Of a stretch of DNA of 22,960 nucleotides, positions 1 to 7,624 are shown piece by piece; the first letter of the stretch is position 1; every line of letters starts with the position of its first letter. The DNA comes from Acidobacteriota bacterium (GTDB lineage Bacteria > Acidobacteriota > Terriglobia > Terriglobales > Acidobacteriaceae). The DNA is taken from NCBI GenBank assembly GCA_025353435.1, contig JANXQR010000577.1:1-22960 (forward strand), given 5' to 3'. A model generated the notes under the pieces. The model ran no database searches. It worked only from the letters and a program-made list of their open reading frames with translations, and was not told where the DNA came from. A program made the translations under genes and the position numbers.

Positions 1-209
1 GAGCAGTTCGATCATCTGCCGTGTCCCCTCGGATCGGCCATGCCGCAGGTTCAACGCCTGCCACAGCTGATCGAAGGATGCCGGCCATCGCCCCGCCTGA
101 CCGAACCAAATGCGGGGCATGGAAAAGTGGAAAGCAAACAACGCTTACCACTTTTCCACGCCCCCGACTGCGGCTATCTGACTAACTCGATAACTGCGCT
201 ACACTAACA
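1..209 (-). mobile_element. IS21-family element remnant: left end joined to istA C-terminal fragment
   Basis: Read on the minus strand, the sequence begins at 209 with TGTTAGTGTAGCGCAG, fitting the 5'-TG start of IS21-family ends, and contains the motif GTGGAAAAGTGG (about 159-148), of the kind repeated in IS21 termini. From 120 to 1 it encodes a stretch starting MPRIWFGQAGRWPASFDQLW and running through GRSEGTRQMIELL, which I recognise as part of the C-terminal half of an IstA transposase. An in-frame TAA lies just upstream, so the N-terminal catalytic part of IstA is absent and the left end appears joined directly to the C-terminal part. The element continues beyond the window start, so I cannot say whether istB survives. 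Family assignment is from memory of the sequence pattern, not a search. Confidence 0.5.
120..158. repeat. Imperfect 39-base inverted repeat in the IS21 remnant
   Basis: Eleven-base arms (120-130 and 148-158, TGGAAAAGTGG and its complement) enclose one A-A mismatch and a further four-base pair (AAGC 132-135 with GCTT 143-146) around a seven-base loop. It combines the IS21 terminal repeat motif with the start of the istA scrap and may have arisen at the deletion junction. Confidence 0.6.
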
Positions 210-466
210 ATCTCCCTGGTACAAAAGATCGGGCAGGCCAAGAGCCATGAGGGACTGTCTCACTATGGGCTCTATGACACAGTGGTGGCGAGGGAATGAA
301 ATAGTCTTAGTGTTCCCGTGTTGGAATCCCATTATCATTTTCCTTACGGCAAAGGTGCTGCATTCTCGAGTGTGGGGAAAAGTGCGGCTGTGCTCTCTGG
401 GGTTGGTGGCAATTGCATTCCATCCCAAGTCTGGTGATTGTAGGAATTGAATAGCAGAACAGGGGC
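210..466. other. Unassigned stretch
   Basis: Short overlapping reading frames occur on both strands, but none has a recognisable protein, a ribosome binding site or a convincing start. I see no RNA gene or repeat here. Confidence 0.5.
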
Positions 467-640
467 TTGATCATTTCCACATTTCTCAATATCGCTTTGC
501 TGGTGATCGGCTCACTTGCGACTCTGGCGGCATTTGGCGGGCGGACCTGGAAGGAAGGCCCTGAACCGATCCCCGAGAGGGTCACTGCTCGAGGGTGGGT
601 ATCGCTCTTATGCTTGGTAGTTGCGCTTGTCCCCCTTTAG
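467..640 (+). pseudogene. Truncated small membrane protein ORF
   Basis: A 57-residue frame opens from a TTG at 467 (the frame is open from a stop at 452) and ends with TAG at 638-640. It reads as a hydrophobic helix (NIALLVIGSLATLAAFGG), a polar loop TWKEGPEPIPERVTARG and a second hydrophobic segment WVSLLCLVVALVPL. Helix, GG-TW loop, R-G-W and second helix resemble the N-terminus of small uncharacterised bacterial membrane proteins in which the chain continues after the second helix. Here it stops at once, so it is probably a broken copy. No ATG or well-spaced ribosome binding site is present; AGGGG at 461-465 is too close to the TTG. Function unknown. Confidence 0.4.
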
Positions 641-1116
641 TACGTGAGCGCTACGTGAACCACAGGTCTTAGGAAGCCGGAGCAGCTTCGCTTTGCAGTT
701 TGGCGAGTCTGGCCTTCTGATCGAGCTTCCTCCGGTCAGGCAGCCAGAAGGATAGATCGCTATCGGGTGTGAGGGGCAGTCGGTGAGCGGTTGCGTCACA
801 AGAAGATATGCGGATCGATGCCCGGCCGCCTGCAGGTCGACGTGAAACGGAAGCGGTGGCGGTGGTTCGGCCGCACCGGGTTTTTGCCGTCGAAGAGGCT
901 GGTTTTTGACTTGGTATCGCGCCCTTTACCTTGGAAGGGTGCGCCGAGCCCCCATTCCCGAGCGGTGGGGTGTGTCACCAGGTGTCCGCCGCTTTTTTGG
1001 GTAACAAACGCTTCTTACATCTGACGGACCAGGATTTCCGAAAAAAAACAGAAATCCGCTCAAATTTCGCATCCAACCTGCGGCACAGAGCGGATGCCTT
1101 CAACTATCTGATCCAG
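641..1116. other. Unassigned stretch with no firm gene
   Basis: A minus-strand frame is free of stops from about 970 to 672 but has no ATG, no ribosome binding site and a basic, low-information composition. A plus-strand frame from about 791 to 1024 is rich in Arg and Trp and I do not recognise it. A small hairpin is visible at 1032-1057 (GGATTTC and GAAATCC around an A-rich 12-base loop), without a T-tract. Confidence 0.5.
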
Positions 1117-1151
1117 CGGTAGTGGTGCAGTTTCAAACTGCACCACTACCG
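1117..1151. repeat. Perfect 35-base palindrome, 17-base arms
   Basis: Arms 1117-1133 and 1135-1151 are exact reverse complements around a single central C at 1134 (core CAGTTTCAAACTG). It lies about 40 bases upstream of a TATAAT box and about 130-170 bases upstream of the first gene of the efflux operon. It could be an operator, a cruciform, a terminator for something upstream, or the end of a repeated element. No second copy is seen in this window. Confidence 0.85.
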
Positions 1152-1165
1152 AATCCAGCAGCAGC

Positions 1166-1196
1166 TTGGAGTTTTGGCGAGGTGGACCTCTATAAT
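1166..1196 (+). promoter_or_regulatory. Candidate promoter of the efflux operon
   Basis: A perfect -10 box TATAAT lies at 1191-1196. The best -35 candidate is TTGGAG at 1166-1171, leaving a 19-base spacer, longer than the usual 17, so the -35 is weak. The first gene starts at 1266 or 1284, giving a leader of roughly 65-85 bases. Confidence 0.4.
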
Positions 1197-1283
1197 TGTG
1201 CTGTCTGGCGGGAATCCTGGGCTGGGCGGTGCTCGCATGGCACTGTCGTGGACAGACGGGTTCAAATGCCGGCGTTTTTTCGG

Positions 1284-1949
1284 ATGAATCATCGCCGCTC
1301 CATCATCGGAACCTTGCTGTCGCTGCTTGTTCTCTGCTTGCCCGCGGTCCGGGCACAAGACGGGTTACGAGGGGCACTGTCTCGGCATGCGGAAATCTTG
1401 TCCTGCGCACCTGGATCCGGACAAGATTTGGCGATTGCCGATTTCGACAATGATGAAAAGCCGGATGGGGCGATTCTCTCGCAGGCCGGCGTCCTGAACG
1501 AGCAAGGTCTCTTCCGCATTGAACTTCATCTAAGCGCGGACAAGAACTTTGCGATTACATTCTCCACGGCGGAACCGGGCCTCGCGATTTCGGCTCTTGA
1601 CGTAAACGGGGACGGCGCTCCTGACATCGTGGTCGAGAAGGCATTCACGCGTCAACGTGTCCTGGTTTATTTGAACGATGGACACGGCGCGTTTCGTCAG
1701 GCAAGGAGTGAAGACTACCCTTTGCCGGATCCTTTCGCCCCGCAATGGGGTGGCAGGCTGACGCAGTACCTGCCCCCGGTTTGCCTTCCGTCCACGCGTG
1801 GTTTCGAAGTCACGCGCCCGCAACGTATATCGATCATCAGGGCGAACGGTTTGCGGCCTCTCAGCTTCTGGCCTGAAGCCCTATTGGCTCAATCCGGTCC
1901 TCGCGCACCGTCAGCCCCGCGCGCACCCCCTTTCTTCCTCTCTCTCTAA
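1284..1949 (+). CDS. Secreted FG-GAP/VCBS-repeat protein
   Basis: The 221-residue product begins MNHRRSIIGTLLSLLVLCLP and has a clear Sec signal peptide ending near AVRAQ, which is why ATG 1284 is preferred over the in-frame ATG at 1266 and the GTG at 1122. Two calcium-loop-like repeats follow: IADFDNDEKPDGAIL at about residues 51-65 and LDVNGDGAPDIVV near residue 106, the second followed by VLVYLNDGHGAFRQ. These match FG-GAP/VCBS repeats, which normally assemble into beta-propellers; two are too few for a full propeller. The last 20 residues are rich in Ala, Pro and Arg (PRAPSAPRAPP). It lies 125 bases upstream of the adaptor gene on the same strand and is probably the first gene of the operon. 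A periplasmic metal-binding or accessory role is inference; no function is established. Confidence 0.65.
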   Translation: MNHRRSIIGTLLSLLVLCLPAVRAQDGLRGALSRHAEILSCAPGSGQDLAIADFDNDEKPDGAILSQAGVLNEQGLFRIELHLSADKNFAITFSTAEPGLAISALDVNGDGAPDIVVEKAFTRQRVLVYLNDGHGAFRQARSEDYPLPDPFAPQWGGRLTQYLPPVCLPSTRGFEVTRPQRISIIRANGLRPLSFWPEALLAQSGPRAPSAPRAPPFFLSL

Positions 1950-2008
1950 GCTTCCTTCCAGTCGGGCAGTTCGCGCGTGCAGCGTTTCCATGGCATCTGA
2001 CGCATCCT

Positions 2009-2029
2009 TCTGCGGGTCCATACCGCAGA
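2009..2029 (+). other. Hairpin between FG-GAP gene and adaptor gene
   Basis: TCTGCGG (2009-2015) and CCGCAGA (2023-2029) form a perfect seven-base stem with a seven-base loop. No T-tract follows, so it is not a standard intrinsic terminator. It could modulate read-through or mRNA stability between the first gene and the pump genes. Confidence 0.4.
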
Positions 2030-2074
2030 CGCGCTGCCCCGTCCAAGGCACCACGATATTCCGAGAGAGATGAA

Positions 2075-3181
2075 ATGAAATTGAAGCGCACGTTGTTTGC
2101 CCGGGCTGCCTGGCTGCTCGGCCTCCTCTTAGCCTCTGCGTTTAGCGCCTGTCACGAACAACCGGCTCTGACCGCGGCGACCGTGAATCACCAGGCTGCT
2201 CGCAACCCCGTCGAGTTTGTTGCCGTTGCAGCCCAGACGATCGATGACCACCTGGATCTCAGTGCGAAAGTACAGGCGGATCCCGCGCGCATGTTTCGTG
2301 TTTTTGCTCCAGCGAGCGGCCGGGTGCTTGAAATCACAGTGAAGCCCGGTGACTCGGTAAGGCGGGGCGAAGCGCTCGCCAGCATCGACAGCGCCGATGG
2401 CGCATTGGCACAATCCGAACTGACCAAGGCAGAGATCGAAGCGCAACGCGCGCAACGCGGGGCGGATCGTGAGAAGGTGCTGTTCGATCATGGGGCCGTC
2501 GCCGAAAAGGACTATATTGACGCGAAAGCCGCAGCCGATTCCGCGACAGCGGAACTGACGCGCGCCGAGCGACGCCTGGAATCGCTCGGCATGGGTCCGG
2601 ATTCAGCGACTGACCGCATCCCCCTGCTCGCCCCGGGCCGTGGGATCGTCCTGAGCGTCGGGGCTGCTGCCGGCGAGTTTTCGAAATCGCTCGACAATTC
2701 CGACCCGCTTATGACAATTGCCGATCTGTCATCGGTCTGGGTGGTGGGCGATGTGTTCGAGAAAGACATCGCCAAGGTCCAACCCGGCACTCCTGTAAAG
2801 GTCACGATGGATGCGTTTCCCGGGCAGCAGTGGGCCGGGATGATCGACTCGATCGCTGGAGGCTTGGATCCGGTGACGCGCACTCTCAAAGTCAGAGTGG
2901 CATTGAAAAACCCGGGCGACAGGATGAAGCCCGAAATGTTCGCAACGATTCATCTGGGTCTCGGCAGACACACCGCCGTTATGGTGCCGTCCTCCGCGGT
3001 GATTCACGAAGGGCAGAACACGGTTGTACTGGTGGACAACGAAGGTAAGCCCGAGAAGCGGAACGTAACGACAGGGCAAGCGGTGGACGGAAAGGTCGAA
3101 ATCACTTCAGGCCTGCAGACCGGCCAGAAAGTCGCGGGAAATGGCGCCGAACTCCTGTCCGGCGGCACAAGTCAGCCATGA
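2075..3181 (+). CDS. Efflux RND periplasmic adaptor (membrane fusion protein), CusB/CzcB type
   Basis: This 368-residue protein should bridge the inner-membrane RND pump and the outer-membrane channel. The N-terminus is a signal sequence ending in FSAC, so Cys26 is a likely lipidation site; Phe at -3 makes the lipobox slightly unusual. The order is typical of the HlyD/RND adaptor family: a first lipoyl half-motif (FAPASGRVLEITVKPGDSVR, about residues 77-96), an Ala/Glu-rich helical hairpin (about 113-170), the second lipoyl half (LLAPGRGIVLSVGAAAGEF), then beta-barrel and membrane-proximal domains (VWVVGDVFEKDIAKVQPG onward). Length is normal for the family. A purine-rich site GAGAGAG sits just before ATG 2075. 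The stop overlaps the next start in ATGA, implying translational coupling. No His- or Met-rich metal-binding N-terminus is seen, so the substrate cannot be fixed from this gene. Confidence 0.9.
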   Translation: MKLKRTLFARAAWLLGLLLASAFSACHEQPALTAATVNHQAARNPVEFVAVAAQTIDDHLDLSAKVQADPARMFRVFAPASGRVLEITVKPGDSVRRGEALASIDSADGALAQSELTKAEIEAQRAQRGADREKVLFDHGAVAEKDYIDAKAAADSATAELTRAERRLESLGMGPDSATDRIPLLAPGRGIVLSVGAAAGEFSKSLDNSDPLMTIADLSSVWVVGDVFEKDIAKVQPGTPVKVTMDAFPGQQWAGMIDSIAGGLDPVTRTLKVRVALKNPGDRMKPEMFATIHLGLGRHTAVMVPSSAVIHEGQNTVVLVDNEGKPEKRNVTTGQAVDGKVEITSGLQTGQKVAGNGAELLSGGTSQP

Positions 3182-6100
3182 AGCGGATGATTCGAACCAT
3201 TCTGCAGTATAGGGTGATCGCGTTCATCGCGATGGTGGCGTGGGTGGCTGCGGGCGTTTGGGCTGTGATGGGCCTCGACATCGAAGCCTATCCCGACCCG
3301 TCGCCGCCGCTCGTCGAAGTGATCACCCAGAACCCGTCTTGGTCGGCCGAGGAGATGGAACAGCAGGTCACGGTTCTGATCGAAACCGCCCTCAACGGAA
3401 TCCCTCATCTTGAATACGTCCGCTCCACCAGCCTGTTCGGTTTGAGCGATGTAAAGATGTATTTCGACTTCGATTCGGACTATTACTCTGACCGCCAGGA
3501 GGTCCTGAATCGCCTTCAGACAGTGATGCTGCCGCAAGGATTGCAGCCCCAGCTTTCTCCGTGGTCAGCCGTGGGCGAAATTTACCGCTACCAGCTCAAG
3601 GGGCCCGGCTACAGCCTGAACGACCTCAAGGCCACTCAGGATTGGTTCGTGGTGCGCGAATTGAAGCAGGTGCCTGGCATTATCGATGTCAGCACCTTCG
3701 GGGGCACCACCAGGCAGTACCAGGCCGAAATCGACCCCAAAAAGCTCCTGCAGTACAACGTCACGCTTCCGCAAGTGATGGCCGCTATTACCGGCAGCAA
3801 CCAGAACGTTGGCGGCAACTACTTGGAGATCGGGGATCAGAGCGTCAACGTGCGCGGGGTGGGTCTGCTGCACGACATAGGAGAAATGGGCGCGGTGCTG
3901 ATTGCCGAGCACAACGGCATTCCCGTGTACTTGCGCGACGTAGCCGATGTAAAGGAAGGGAATCAGCCGCCGCTGGGCCGCGTGGGCAAAGACGACCAGA
4001 ACGGTATTGTGAAGGGTACCGTGCTTCTGCAGCGCGGGGAGCAGTCGTTGACTGCGCTCAAGGCCGTCCGCGAGAAGATCAGGGCGCTGAATTCCGGCCT
4101 GCTGCCCAAAGGCATGAGCGTCGAGACAATCTACGATCGAACGTCCCTGATCAGCACCACGACCGACACGGTATGGCATATTGTGCTCACCGGGCTTGCG
4201 CTGGTGACGCTGCTTCTGCTGGTCTTCCTCGGAGACGTTCCACTCGCGATGGTCACGGCCCTGACGATTCCGTTCGCGGTGCTGTTCGCCTTCGGACTCA
4301 TGTCCGCAACTGGACACTCCGCGAATCTCATATCCATCGGAGCTATCGATTTTGGCATCATCGTCGACTCCGCCATTGTTGTGCTCGAAAACATCTACCG
4401 GCGCCTGCACGAAGCCACCAGCGACGAGCACCGCCTCGACTTGATCGCGGAGGCAAGTTCGGAGGCTGCCAGGCCGGTGCTGTTCTCTACCCTCATCATC
4501 CTGGTCGCCTTTATTCCGCTCTTCACCATGAAAGGCGTTCCGGGGCGCATCTTCTCTCCCATGTCCCTGACCTACAGTTACGCGTTGACGGGGGCGCTGC
4601 TGTTTGCGCTTCTGTTTGCACCAGTGCTTGCTTCTTTCCGCCGGTCGGTACGTAGCGGGCACACCGCGGACCCACGTTTCATGCGCTGGCTCAAGCATCA
4701 CTACGAGCGGATTCTCATCCGTGCGGTGCGGAGCCGGAAGATCATTCTTCCCGCATCGATCGTGCTGCTGATCGCGGCGCTGTCATCCTTCCTCAGCCTC
4801 GGTGGTGTGTTCATGCCCCCGCTGGAAGAAGGCAACTTGTGGATCCGCGCCACGCTCCCGCAGGATGTTTCCCTCGACTATTCGGCCAGCATTGCCGATC
4901 AGATGCGGCGCATTCTCGGTTCCTTTCCCGAGGTCGCGCAGGTGGTGTCGCAGGTGGGCCGGCCGGATGACGGGACCGACACGACGACCTTCAACAATAT
5001 TGAGTTTGAGGTCGACCTCAAGCCCCAATCGCAATGGAAAACGGCGCACACCAAGGATGAACTGATCGACCGGATGAACGGCGAACTCGTCAAGTTTCCC
5101 GGTATCTCGTTCAACTTTTCCCAGAACATTCAGGACAACGTTGAAGAGGCCATGTCGGGGGTCAAGGGTGAAAACTCGCTCAAGCTCTTTGGCGACGACA
5201 TTCAGACCCTGGCGGAGACAGCCGGCAAGATTGTAGAAACGATGAACAAGGTTCCGGGCATCACCGATCTCGCCGTACTCACGGAAACGGGCCAACCCAA
5301 TTTAATCATCTCCATCGACCGCGGCGCCGCAGGCCGCTACGGTCTGATGGCGTCCGACATCAACACCGCGGTGCAGGCCGCCATCGGCGGCGCAGCAGTC
5401 ACCCAGATACTCGAAGGCGATCGCCGCTTCGACTTCGTGGTGCGCTATCAGCCACAGTATCGCCAGAACGTCGATGAGATGCGCAATATCCTGCTGCCCA
5501 CGGCCGACGGTGGCCGCGTGCCGCTTGGCCAAGTCGCCAGCATCGGATTTCGCGAAGGCGCTTTCATGATCTATCGCGAAAACGGACGCCGCTACATCCC
5601 CGTCAAATTCAGCGTTCGGGGCCGTGACCTCGCAGGCACCATCGCCGAGACCCAGCAGAAGCTCGACCAGACCGTTCATCTCCCCGCGGGTTATCACTTC
5701 GAGTGGGCCGGCGAGTACGACAGTCTCCGCAAGGAGCAGCGCCGGCTCGCCGTCATCATTCCCATCACCATCGCTGTCATCTTCGGCCTGCTTTACGTTT
5801 CATTCAATTCCATACGCGATGCGCTGGCGGTCATGTCGGTTCTCCCCTTCGGCATCGCGGGCGGTGTTCTATCTCTGCTCATCTCGGGAACCCCCTTCAG
5901 CATCTCAGCGGCCGTTGGCTTTGCATCGATCATCGGCGTTGCCACTCTTGGCGGCATTGTTTTTGTCGCCGGAATTCGCCGCGCCGAAGCCCACGAGCGT
6001 GGGATGCAGCACTCCATCATCCGCGCCAGCGTGGGCGAGTTGCGGGCGGTGCTCATGACCTGCCTTGCCGCTGGACTCGGGTTGCTCCCGGCGGCCTTGT

Positions 6101-6249
6101 CTCACGGGATCGGCGTGCAGGCGCAGCAGCCTCTTGCGCGGGTTGTGGTCGGCGGAATGGTCACCACCCCCTTCGCCATCCTCATAGTCGTTCCGATCAT
6201 CGCAACCCTCGGATTGGTCACCAAACGAGCGATGGAAGCGGAGGCGTAA
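3178..6249 (+). CDS. Heavy-metal-type (HME) RND efflux pump, CusA/CzcA family
   Basis: This 1023-residue inner-membrane proton/substrate antiporter has the usual family length and two halves, each with one N-terminal helix, a large periplasmic region and six further helices. The fourth helix carries DFGIIVDSAIVVLE: Asp391, Asp397 and Glu404 match the spacing of the three acidic proton-relay residues of CzcA (D402, D408, E415), which marks the HME subgroup rather than drug-type RND pumps. The segment NVEEAMSGVKGE aligns with the CusA region containing Met573; Glu, not Met, appears to occupy that place, which argues against a Cu(I)/Ag(I) methionine relay. A divalent cation is more likely, but the substrate is inferred only. 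It overlaps the adaptor gene by four bases and is followed after six bases by the channel gene. Confidence 0.93.
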   Translation: MKRMIRTILQYRVIAFIAMVAWVAAGVWAVMGLDIEAYPDPSPPLVEVITQNPSWSAEEMEQQVTVLIETALNGIPHLEYVRSTSLFGLSDVKMYFDFDSDYYSDRQEVLNRLQTVMLPQGLQPQLSPWSAVGEIYRYQLKGPGYSLNDLKATQDWFVVRELKQVPGIIDVSTFGGTTRQYQAEIDPKKLLQYNVTLPQVMAAITGSNQNVGGNYLEIGDQSVNVRGVGLLHDIGEMGAVLIAEHNGIPVYLRDVADVKEGNQPPLGRVGKDDQNGIVKGTVLLQRGEQSLTALKAVREKIRALNSGLLPKGMSVETIYDRTSLISTTTDTVWHIVLTGLALVTLLLLVFLGDVPLAMVTALTIPFAVLFAFGLMSATGHSANLISIGAIDFGIIVDSAIVVLENIYRRLHEATSDEHRLDLIAEASSEAARPVLFSTLIILVAFIPLFTMKGVPGRIFSPMSLTYSYALTGALLFALLFAPVLASFRRSVRSGHTADPRFMRWLKHHYERILIRAVRSRKIILPASIVLLIAALSSFLSLGGVFMPPLEEGNLWIRATLPQDVSLDYSASIADQMRRILGSFPEVAQVVSQVGRPDDGTDTTTFNNIEFEVDLKPQSQWKTAHTKDELIDRMNGELVKFPGISFNFSQNIQDNVEEAMSGVKGENSLKLFGDDIQTLAETAGKIVETMNKVPGITDLAVLTETGQPNLIISIDRGAAGRYGLMASDINTAVQAAIGGAAVTQILEGDRRFDFVVRYQPQYRQNVDEMRNILLPTADGGRVPLGQVASIGFREGAFMIYRENGRRYIPVKFSVRGRDLAGTIAETQQKLDQTVHLPAGYHFEWAGEYDSLRKEQRRLAVIIPITIAVIFGLLYVSFNSIRDALAVMSVLPFGIAGGVLSLLISGTPFSISAAVGFASIIGVATLGGIVFVAGIRRAEAHERGMQHSIIRASVGELRAVLMTCLAAGLGLLPAALSHGIGVQAQQPLARVVVGGMVTTPFAILIVVPIIATLGLVTKRAMEAEA

Positions 6250-6255
6250 CCCATC

Positions 6256-7539
6256 ATGAAGGTATCCCGCTTGTTTTCGCTTTCCGCTCCAAGGACTCCA
6301 GCCATCTTCGCCGCTCTCGTGCTTTGCACCTGTGTGGCAAGCGCGCAGGATCATCCAACTTATACGTGGGACCAGATTCACGACTTGTTTCTCCGCTCCA
6401 ATCCCACACTGCGAGCCCAGGAGCAGAGCGTCGTCTCCAACCGCGCTGCGGAGGTCACGGCGGCGCTCCGCCCCAATCCTACCCTGCAGAACGACACGAC
6501 CTCCGCGACACTCGGCGTTTATCAGGAATTCGAGATCGGAGGCAAGCGCTCCGCCCGCATGCGCAGCGCGTCCCTGTCCACGTCCGCTTCTGAAAGCGAT
6601 GCAGTTGATAGCCGCCGCATCCTCACCCTTTCTCTTCGGCAGGCTTTCATCGCTGCCTTGCAGGCCAAATCGGACCTCGATTTTGCCCACGAGAATCTCA
6701 CCAACTATCAGCGCACAGTTGATCTCAATCGGCAGATGCTGCAACAGGGCGAAATTGCGCGCGCCGATTTCCTGCGTATACAACTGCAGATGCTCGATTT
6801 CCAGACGGACGTGGACGAGGCGACTCTGGGCCTGCAGACCGCCCGAGCCAGCCTGCGCGGCCTTCTTGGCGCGGCCAACCTTCCCAAAGAGTTTGAAGTT
6901 CAAGGCGATCTCAAAGCCCAAACGTTCGACAAACCTCTGGCTGAGCTCGAGAGCCTTGCTCTTCAGAATCGTCCCGACCTAAAGTCTGCCGAAATGTCAC
7001 GACAGAAGGCTGCTGCCGACATCCGGCTGGCTCAGGCAAATCGCTGGCCTGACCCCACCATCGGCGTCTCGTTCCTGCACACCGGTAATGAGTTTCCGGG
7101 GCCCGATTGGTTCGAGCCGTTCTATCCCAAAGGAGGATCGTCCAATGCCATGGGTGTCGGCTTGAGTTCCATCCAGATCCCCATCTTCAATCGTAACCAG
7201 GGAGAAATCGCCCGCGCGAGATCGGAAGAAGTTCGAGCGGGCCTACTTGAAGACTCCGCGAAAAACCAGGTGATTGAAGACGTTGAGACAGCGTATGCAG
7301 CGTTCACCTCTGCCCGCGAACGCCTGCGCATGTACGAGGACACCTATCTTGGCTACGCGAAGGAGTCACTCGATATCGAGGAGTTCTCCTTCCACAAAGG
7401 CGGCGCGTCGGTTCTTGATTTTCTCGACGCCCAACATACCTATCGGGCGACTCAACTCGCTTATCGTCAGCAACTCGCTGCTTATCTCAATGCTCTTGCC
7501 CAACTCCAAACCGCGGCAGGACTGGAGGTAACGCCGTGA
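6256..7539 (+). CDS. TolC-family outer-membrane efflux protein (CzcC/CusC type)
   Basis: The 427-residue product should form the trimeric outer-membrane channel of the three-part pump. It has a Sec signal peptide (hydrophobic to about residue 30, ending VASAQ) and no lipobox Cys near the cleavage point. Two repeated helical halves are visible, with long Ala/Gln/Arg/Leu-rich coiled segments (for example about residues 130-200 and 330-420) as in the OEP family. The tail KGGASVLDFLDAQHTYRATQLAYRQQLAAYLNALAQLQ is split here only in description: its core LDFLDAQ-TYR and LNALAQL are characteristic. GGAGG at 6239-6243, inside the end of the pump gene, is a likely ribosome binding site. Pump and channel genes are separated by six bases, so they share an operon. 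Confidence 0.9.
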   Translation: MKVSRLFSLSAPRTPAIFAALVLCTCVASAQDHPTYTWDQIHDLFLRSNPTLRAQEQSVVSNRAAEVTAALRPNPTLQNDTTSATLGVYQEFEIGGKRSARMRSASLSTSASESDAVDSRRILTLSLRQAFIAALQAKSDLDFAHENLTNYQRTVDLNRQMLQQGEIARADFLRIQLQMLDFQTDVDEATLGLQTARASLRGLLGAANLPKEFEVQGDLKAQTFDKPLAELESLALQNRPDLKSAEMSRQKAAADIRLAQANRWPDPTIGVSFLHTGNEFPGPDWFEPFYPKGGSSNAMGVGLSSIQIPIFNRNQGEIARARSEEVRAGLLEDSAKNQVIEDVETAYAAFTSARERLRMYEDTYLGYAKESLDIEEFSFHKGGASVLDFLDAQHTYRATQLAYRQQLAAYLNALAQLQTAAGLEVTP

Positions 7540-7624
7540 AAGTGCCCCACCATTTTCGGACTTTGACCGAAGCCAGATCAGTTCTGGTCGGGTATCACAT
7601 GCCCATTGAAGGAGGACTCGATTC
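7540..7624. other. Gap with two small hairpins and a strong ribosome binding site
   Basis: TTCGG (7555-7559) pairs with CCGAA (7567-7571), and CCAGA (7573-7577) pairs with TCTGG (7583-7587). Neither is followed by a T-tract. AAGGAGG at 7609-7615 is a near-perfect Shine-Dalgarno sequence for the next gene. Confidence 0.4.

Noticed and set aside
796..978. Minus-strand and plus-strand ORFs in the 640-1116 region as genes
   Set aside because: No start with ribosome binding site, no recognisable motif, and biased basic composition typical of chance frames in GC-rich DNA.
1122..1283. GTG start at 1122 for the FG-GAP protein
   Set aside because: It would translate the palindrome and the TATAAT box and place about 50 residues before the signal peptide; ATG 1284 gives a normal signal peptide.
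3561..4655. Long open frames overlapping the RND pump gene on both strands (also 3565-4701 minus and 5703-6593 plus)
   Set aside because: They are other-frame shadows of the pump gene in GC-rich DNA; the translations are Arg/Ala/Pro-rich and have no family features, while the pump frame is unambiguous.
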